From contig JADGRG010000489.1 in assembly GCA_017881145.1 (NCBI GenBank), forward strand, positions 1 to 5,146: a stretch of DNA of 5,146 nt, written 5' to 3'. Shown here in pieces: positions 1-5,146 of this stretch (position 1 is the stretch's first letter; every line of letters begins with the position of its first letter). Both the position numbers and the translations under genes were made by a program. Below the pieces are notes generated by a model. That model searched no databases. It saw only the letters and a program-made list of their open reading frames with translations, and was not told the origin of the DNA. This stretch comes from Sandaracinaceae bacterium. GTDB lineage: Bacteria > Myxococcota_A > Polyangia > Polyangiales > JAFGIB01.

Positions 1-121
1 CGCGCGCGCACAGCTGCGCCAAGCGCCACAACTCGCTTGCGCTGAGACCCTTCCATTCGGCCACCTCCGCGCGCACCGACGCGTCGTCGTCGATCACCCA
101 GCCGGGAAGCTTGGACAACAT
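1..121 (-). CDS. Hypothetical protein, N-terminal fragment running off the left edge
   Basis: An open frame starts at ATG 121-119 and stays open for 40 codons to the window edge. It begins MLSKLPGWVIDDD and continues with a charged, probably helical stretch containing AEWKGLSASELWRLAQLCAR. An in-frame TAA at 133-131 lies just upstream, so this ATG is the first possible ATG start in this frame. No strong Shine-Dalgarno sequence precedes it. Third codon positions are mostly G or C, and the amino-acid mix (acidic, W- and L-containing, few Arg/Pro runs) is typical of real protein rather than a shadow frame. I do not recognise the family, and the body of the protein is outside the window, so no function is proposed. 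It is transcribed away from all the other plus-strand genes. Confidence 0.6.
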   Translation of the reverse strand, partial: MLSKLPGWVIDDDASVRAEVAEWKGLSASELWRLAQLCAR

Positions 122-382
122 GTCCGCAGCTTAGCACCGAGCGCGGTTCGGCACGAGCAGCGCACAGGTTCATCGCCATTCCCCACCGCCCTCCCCGGAT
201 CTCGAAACCGGTTCAAGCAGGGCCGCGTCGGTACACACGCAGGACGCAGCACGAGCGCTCGCATGGCCGAGTCGGGGGACAACGCTGCCGCGCGCGCACG
301 GGGACATGCGTTCGGCTTGTTCGCTGTCGGCATCGCGCTGCGCGCACCTCGCTGGCGGTGACCGCGGCTGGGCGCGAGCGCC
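122..382. other. Gene-free stretch upstream of the leftmost minus-strand gene
   Basis: No frame here gives a credible protein: translations on both strands are rich in Arg, Ala, Cys and Pro, as expected of non-coding G+C-rich DNA. I see no tRNA-like cloverleaf, tandem repeat, long inverted repeat or recognisable -35/-10 promoter pair. The promoter of the minus-strand gene starting at 121 should lie here but cannot be picked out by eye. Confidence 0.5.
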
Positions 383-605
383 TCACCCGCCGTTGCTCGC
401 CGGCGCGTACCTTCCGCACGGCTGCCCGCGATTCGCCGGGCACGCAGGCAACGCAGTCGGCACAGCGACGTCTGTGATGATCGGCAGCACGAGCTTGGAG
501 GTTCCGAGCTGAACCGTGTTCGTGATGGTGCCGTCTTCGAGAGTGTCAACGTCCAGCCTGGACGCTCGCCACCGGGGGCTTGAATCGTCACGCGGATCCA
601 CCCAG
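383..605 (-). pseudogene. Possible decayed, frameshifted gene fragment of unknown family
   Basis: Read on the minus strand, two adjacent frames give protein-like text that would join if the frame shifted near 556-559. The upstream piece (about 605-559) reads WIRVTIQAPGGERP. The downstream piece (about 556-385) reads LDVDTLEDGTITNTVQLG, then SKLVLPIITDVAVPT, then a Cys/Pro-containing tail ending at TGA 385-383. Alternating hydrophobic and polar residues with acidic positions, and about three quarters G/C at third codon positions, set it apart from the Arg/Ala/Pro-rich shadow frames around it. There is no start codon or intact 5' part: upstream it runs into DNA that codes for a DUF2293-like protein on the other strand. 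I do not recognise the family. The reading as a remnant is inference; it could be a chance open frame. Confidence 0.3.
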
Positions 606-930
606 CTACGCCGAGCTGGCCGGCGCGCTCGCCAAGGCGATCGCAGATCATGCCGTACCCGTGGGCAGTGGCACGGTCGCGCGCACCAAGCGCATTCCCA
701 TCGAACGACGTGCCGAAGCGGCCACCATCGCCTGGCTGCGGCACGCCACCACCGGCTACGACAACATGCAGATCCCGCGCGTGAAAGGCATGCGACGCGA
801 AGTGCGGCGGCTCCTGGCGGAGCGTTCACGCGAGCTCTTGCGACGCTATCGCAGAGGTGAGCAAATCACGGCCGCGCTCTGCCTCTTGCGATGTGCACTG
901 ACGCGCCAAGTCTCGCAACGCACGCCCTAG
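580..930 (+). CDS. DUF2293-like domain protein, probably 5'-truncated
   Basis: This encodes 116 residues from TTG 580 to TAG 928-930. From about residue 9 onward it resembles the C-terminal half of bacterial DUF2293 proteins: a helix YAELAGALAKAIADH (10-24), the segment VGSGTVARTKRIPIERRAEA (28-47), then WLRHATTGYD (52-61) with the family's RH..T.YD pattern, and the basic helix IPRVKGMRREVRRLLAERS (65-83) followed by ELLRRYRRGE. The function of DUF2293 is unknown; the Arg/Lys-rich helices might suggest nucleic-acid contact, but that is speculation. As I recall them, relatives of this type are longer, with an extra N-terminal region; no frame upstream supplies it, and an in-frame TGA at 523-525 bounds the gene. 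The TTG start has no properly spaced ribosome-binding site, and GTG 661 is the other option. It may be a truncated, possibly non-functional copy. The GT4 gene follows 21 bases downstream in the same frame. Family assignment is from memory. Confidence 0.65.
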   Translation: MNRHADPPSYAELAGALAKAIADHAVPVGSGTVARTKRIPIERRAEAATIAWLRHATTGYDNMQIPRVKGMRREVRRLLAERSRELLRRYRRGEQITAALCLLRCALTRQVSQRTP

Positions 931-951
931 CCACGCTCGCACAACGAACCC

Positions 952-2136
952 ATGCGCATCGGCCTTTGCACGACCAGCTTTCCGCGTAGCGAGGCCGACA
1001 TCGCTGGGAACTTCGTGCTCGGGTTTGCGCAAGCGCTCGCCGCGCGCGGGCACAGCCTCGAGGTGTTGGCGCCCGAGCCCGCAAAAGCTCTCGTGCCGCC
1101 GCGCTGGCCTTCCATCGACGTGCGCTTCGTGCCTTATCTGCGGCCCCGCTCGCTGCAGCAGACCTTCTACGGCGCAGGCGTGCCCGACAACCTGCGGCGC
1201 GATCCGCGCGCTTGGCTTGGGCTTGTTCCCTTCTCGCTCGCGCTCACCCAAGCTTGCCGGCAGCAAGCACGTCACTGGGATGCGCTCGTCAGTCACTGGG
1301 CATTGCCCTGCGCGCTGGCTGCAGGCAGCGCGCGCGGACAGCGCCCGCACCTTTCAGTCTTACACTCGGCCGACGTGCATCTGCTGACGCGGTTACCGCT
1401 GCGCAGGGCGCTCGCGTCGAGCATCGCGCAACGCTCGACTGCGCTCTGGTTCGTCGCGCCGCAGCACCAGCAGATGTTCCTGTCGCTTCTGCCAGCAGCG
1501 CTCCGCAGCAGCGCTGAAGAAAAGAGCCTGGTGTGTCCGATGGGCATCGATCCGCCGAGCGCGGACAGGTTGGAGCGCACCAACGCACGTGCTGGCTTCC
1601 AGCTGGATCGCTTCACAGTGCTCGGCCTCGGGCGACTGGTTCCCATCAAAGGCTTCGATTGTGCGCTGCGTGCGGTGGCTGGTCGGGACATCAGGTTGCT
1701 GCTCGCCGGTGAAGGGCCGCAGCGTGAGCAGCTGCAGCGGCTCGCAGCCCAGACCGGTGCGCAGGCACGCTTGCTCGGGCAGGTGACCGGGCACGACAAG
1801 GCGCTGCTTTGGGCTGCGGCGGATGCCTTCGTGATGCCCTCTCGGACGCTGCCTGGTGGCCGCAGCGAGGGTCTGCCGACCGCCCTGCTGGAAGCCTTGG
1901 CCCACGGAGTGCCGGTCGTGGCCACCCGCAGCGGCGGCATGGGCTCCTTGCTCTGCCACCAGGAAAGCGCCCTGCTCGTGCCCGAAGACGACCCTTTTGC
2001 CCTCGGAAACGCCCTGGAGCGCCTGCGCGACGAGCCCCAGCTGCGCAAGCACCTGCAAATTCAAGGTCGCGCGCTCGCTCAGCATTACTACTGGCCAGCC
2101 CTCGCTCCACGCATCGAGTCCCTGCTCCGGGCTTGA
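952..2136 (+). CDS. Glycosyltransferase family 4 (GT-B fold) protein
   Basis: The 394-residue product has the length and two-domain GT-B layout of GT4 retaining glycosyltransferases, which move a sugar from a nucleotide-sugar donor to an acceptor, usually at the cytoplasmic face of the inner membrane. The N-terminal acceptor domain opens with MRIGLCTTSFPRSEADIAGN (1-20), with the glycine-rich turn near 19, then ARGHSLEVLAPE (31-42). SHW (114-116) and LHSADVH (137-143) match conserved acceptor-side positions. The linker PMGID (196-200) precedes the donor domain. There GLGRLVPIKG (225-234) supplies Arg228 and Lys233 for the donor phosphates, GEGP (253-256) follows, and EGLPTALLE (306-314) is the E-x7-E motif, Glu306 and Glu314. 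The protein ends in a C-terminal helix that crosses back to the first domain. No signal peptide or membrane segment is visible. ATG 952 is the natural start by alignment of the first strand, though no Shine-Dalgarno is evident. The gene lies 21 bases after the DUF2293-like gene and 66 before hppA. Donor sugar and acceptor cannot be told; surface polysaccharide or glycolipid synthesis is a guess. Confidence 0.92.
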   Translation: MRIGLCTTSFPRSEADIAGNFVLGFAQALAARGHSLEVLAPEPAKALVPPRWPSIDVRFVPYLRPRSLQQTFYGAGVPDNLRRDPRAWLGLVPFSLALTQACRQQARHWDALVSHWALPCALAAGSARGQRPHLSVLHSADVHLLTRLPLRRALASSIAQRSTALWFVAPQHQQMFLSLLPAALRSSAEEKSLVCPMGIDPPSADRLERTNARAGFQLDRFTVLGLGRLVPIKGFDCALRAVAGRDIRLLLAGEGPQREQLQRLAAQTGAQARLLGQVTGHDKALLWAAADAFVMPSRTLPGGRSEGLPTALLEALAHGVPVVATRSGGMGSLLCHQESALLVPEDDPFALGNALERLRDEPQLRKHLQIQGRALAQHYYWPALAPRIESLLRA

Positions 2137-2151
2137 CCCGGCGCCGGTTTT
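2127..2151 (+). terminator. Weak candidate terminator overlapping the end of the glycosyltransferase gene
   Basis: A 5-bp all-G/C stem (CCGGG 2127-2131 with CCCGG 2137-2141) closes a 5-base loop that contains part of the stop codon. A palindrome CCGGCGCCGG (2138-2147) overlaps it, and TTTT follows at 2148-2151. The stem is short and the T-run begins six bases after it, so termination would be weak at best. Read-through into hppA is possible. Confidence 0.22.
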
Positions 2152-2191
2152 GAGCGATGTAGGCGCGCGTCTTTCCTGCCTTTTTCCAGTT

Positions 2192-2196
2192 AGGAG
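2192..2196 (+). promoter_or_regulatory. Shine-Dalgarno site of hppA
   Basis: AGGAG lies six bases before GTG 2203. It is the clearest ribosome-binding site in the window and fixes GTG, rather than a downstream ATG such as 2233, as the hppA start. The N-terminal membrane helix begins directly after this GTG, which supports the choice. Confidence 0.8.
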
Positions 2197-2202
2197 TCTC
2201 GC

Positions 2203-4281
<2,079 letters not shown>

Positions 4282-4306
4282 GCTGGACGCGCCACGCAGC
4301 GCGCGA

Positions 4307-5146
4307 TTACTCCAGCAGCTTCTCGCAGAGCTTGGGCATCGTGGGCGCGCGTGCGACTTTGGCCTGATAGTCCTGCTGGCCTTTCTCACGCTCGGCGCGC
4401 GCCGCGTCGCTGAACCAGTAGCCGAGCTCGGCGCAGCCGTCGCCAGCAGGCGGTGCAGCTTGCGGCGTGCAGTTGGGGCTATCGCTCGGGCACGCCAGGC
4501 GCACGTGGAAATGATCGTCGTGGCCCCACCAAGGGCGCACCTTGGCGAGCCAAGCGCGATCGGTGTCAGGCACGGCGCAGAGCGCGCGCTTGATCACCGG
4601 ATGCACGAACACGCGTGCCACGCGCGCATCGCTTGCGGTCCAGCGCAGGAGCTCGGTCACGCGCTCGGCCCAGCGCGGCTGCAACGCCTGCGTCTTGCCA
4701 TCCAGAACGGTGAGCGCTTTCAGGCTTTCGCGCTCGGCCGGAGTCGGTGGATGGCGCAGCGCGTTGGGCGGGGTCCAGTACCAGAGGTCTACGTCGAGGC
4801 CGGTCTGATGACTGGCATGTCCGCCCGGCGCACGGCCACCGCGCGGCTGGCTCATGTCGCCGATCAGCAGCGGAGCCAGGCCGTGCGCGCGCACCGTCCG
4901 TCCCAGGTTCTGCAGGAAGGCGAGCAGCGTCGGATGACCGTAGAAGCGCACGCGGCTCGGGTGCATCACCAGGTAGCCCTTACCCTCGAGCGGCAGCGCG
5001 CGCGCGCCCTGCACGCAACCAGCCGAGTACTCGCCGATGGAGCGCGGCGCACCAGGCGCCGGCGTGGTCTGGGCGGCCCAACGATCGCTCGGTGACTCGG
5101 CCGCTGCGGGCCCGGTCAGGCCAGCCAGCATCACGAGACTGAGCAG
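4307..5146 (-). CDS. mepA: Penicillin-insensitive murein endopeptidase (peptidase M74), 5' end beyond the window
   Basis: MepA is a periplasmic zinc endopeptidase that cleaves D-Ala-meso-DAP cross-links of peptidoglycan and is not blocked by penicillin. Counting from the in-frame GTG at 5134, the 275 residues contain SHQTGLDVDLW (108-118), giving zinc ligands His109 and Asp116, and WWGHDDHFHVRL (202-213), with His210 as the third ligand and His205 and His208 in the active site. Six cysteines (40, 186, 215, 222, 234, 270) match the number and spacing of the three disulfides of E. coli MepA, as expected for an exported protein. The frame stays open upstream of 5134 to the window edge, and these codons read LLSLV before MLAGLTGPAAA. 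That is the hydrophobic core of a signal peptide with a likely cut after AAA, before ES. The true start, with its basic n-region, is therefore past 5146, and the GTG/ATG near 5134 is not the start. The gene ends at TAA 4309-4307, convergent with hppA, 25 bases apart. Confidence 0.95.
   Translation of the reverse strand: MLSLVMLAGLTGPAAAESPSDRWAAQTTPAPGAPRSIGEYSAGCVQGARALPLEGKGYLVMHPSRVRFYGHPTLLAFLQNLGRTVRAHGLAPLLIGDMSQPRGGRAPGGHASHQTGLDVDLWYWTPPNALRHPPTPAERESLKALTVLDGKTQALQPRWAERVTELLRWTASDARVARVFVHPVIKRALCAVPDTDRAWLAKVRPWWGHDDHFHVRLACPSDSPNCTPQAAPPAGDGCAELGYWFSDAARAEREKGQQDYQAKVARAPTMPKLCEKLLE

Noticed and set aside
245..494. Repeated GCAGCACGAGC at about 245 and 484
   Set aside because: Eleven bases repeated once in G+C-rich DNA is expected by chance; there is no regular spacing or third copy.
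94..744. A 216-codon minus-strand open frame across the gene-poor region
   Set aside because: Taken as a whole it is Arg/Cys/Pro-rich, crosses the DUF2293-like coding region antisense, and overlaps the start of the left-edge gene in another frame. Only a short inner stretch looks protein-like, and that is reported as a remnant.
1293..2085. Long minus-strand open frames opposite the glycosyltransferase gene
   Set aside because: They are compositional shadows; the plus strand has an intact GT4 protein with the E-x7-E motif.
4288..4303. Short hairpin (CGCGC/GCGCG, six-base loop) between the convergent hppA and mepA stops, as a shared terminator
   Set aside because: The stem is only 5 bp in DNA full of CGCG runs, and no T-run follows on either strand, so it is no better than chance.
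4460..5095. A 211-codon plus-strand open frame opposite mepA
   Set aside because: It is Arg/Ala-rich and lies entirely over the mepA coding sequence, whose zinc ligands and six cysteines identify the true strand.

Overview
The window is G+C-rich (about two thirds by eye), with coding frames strongly biased to G/C at third codon positions. Gene content fits a Gram-negative bacterium: a periplasmic MepA-type murein endopeptidase with a signal peptide, a membrane-bound pyrophosphatase, a GT4 glycosyltransferase and a DUF2293-like protein. The style of the proteins suggests Myxococcota (deltaproteobacterial) DNA, but that is an impression; other high-G+C proteobacteria cannot be excluded.

Layout, left to right. 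(1) Positions 1-121 hold the first 40 codons of an unrecognised gene on the minus strand that leaves the window. (2) Positions 122-579 have no intact gene. The left part (122-382) looks empty; the right part (383 to about 605, minus strand) carries a protein-like stretch that seems to be a decayed, frameshifted gene fragment. (3) A plus-strand series follows: a short DUF2293-like gene (580-930) that looks 5'-truncated, a full-length GT4 glycosyltransferase (952-2136) and a full-length K+-dependent-type membrane pyrophosphatase, hppA (2203-4281). (4) mepA (minus strand, 4307 to beyond 5146) converges on hppA with 25 bases between the stop codons. Its start lies outside the window, because the visible end begins inside the signal peptide.

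Function. HppA splits cytoplasmic pyrophosphate, a by-product of biosynthesis including nucleotide-sugar formation, and uses the energy to pump cations. Its sequence classifies it as K+-dependent, and its transport glutamate sits where Na+-pumping enzymes have it. The glycosyltransferase adds a sugar to an unknown acceptor, probably for cell-surface polysaccharide or glycolipid. MepA cuts peptidoglycan cross-links in the periplasm. The three jobs are not obviously one pathway; this looks like an ordinary chromosomal housekeeping neighbourhood. I see no RNA gene, CRISPR array, insertion sequence, phage gene or defence system, and no convincing new system. The most unusual part is the rearranged-looking stretch at about 383-620.
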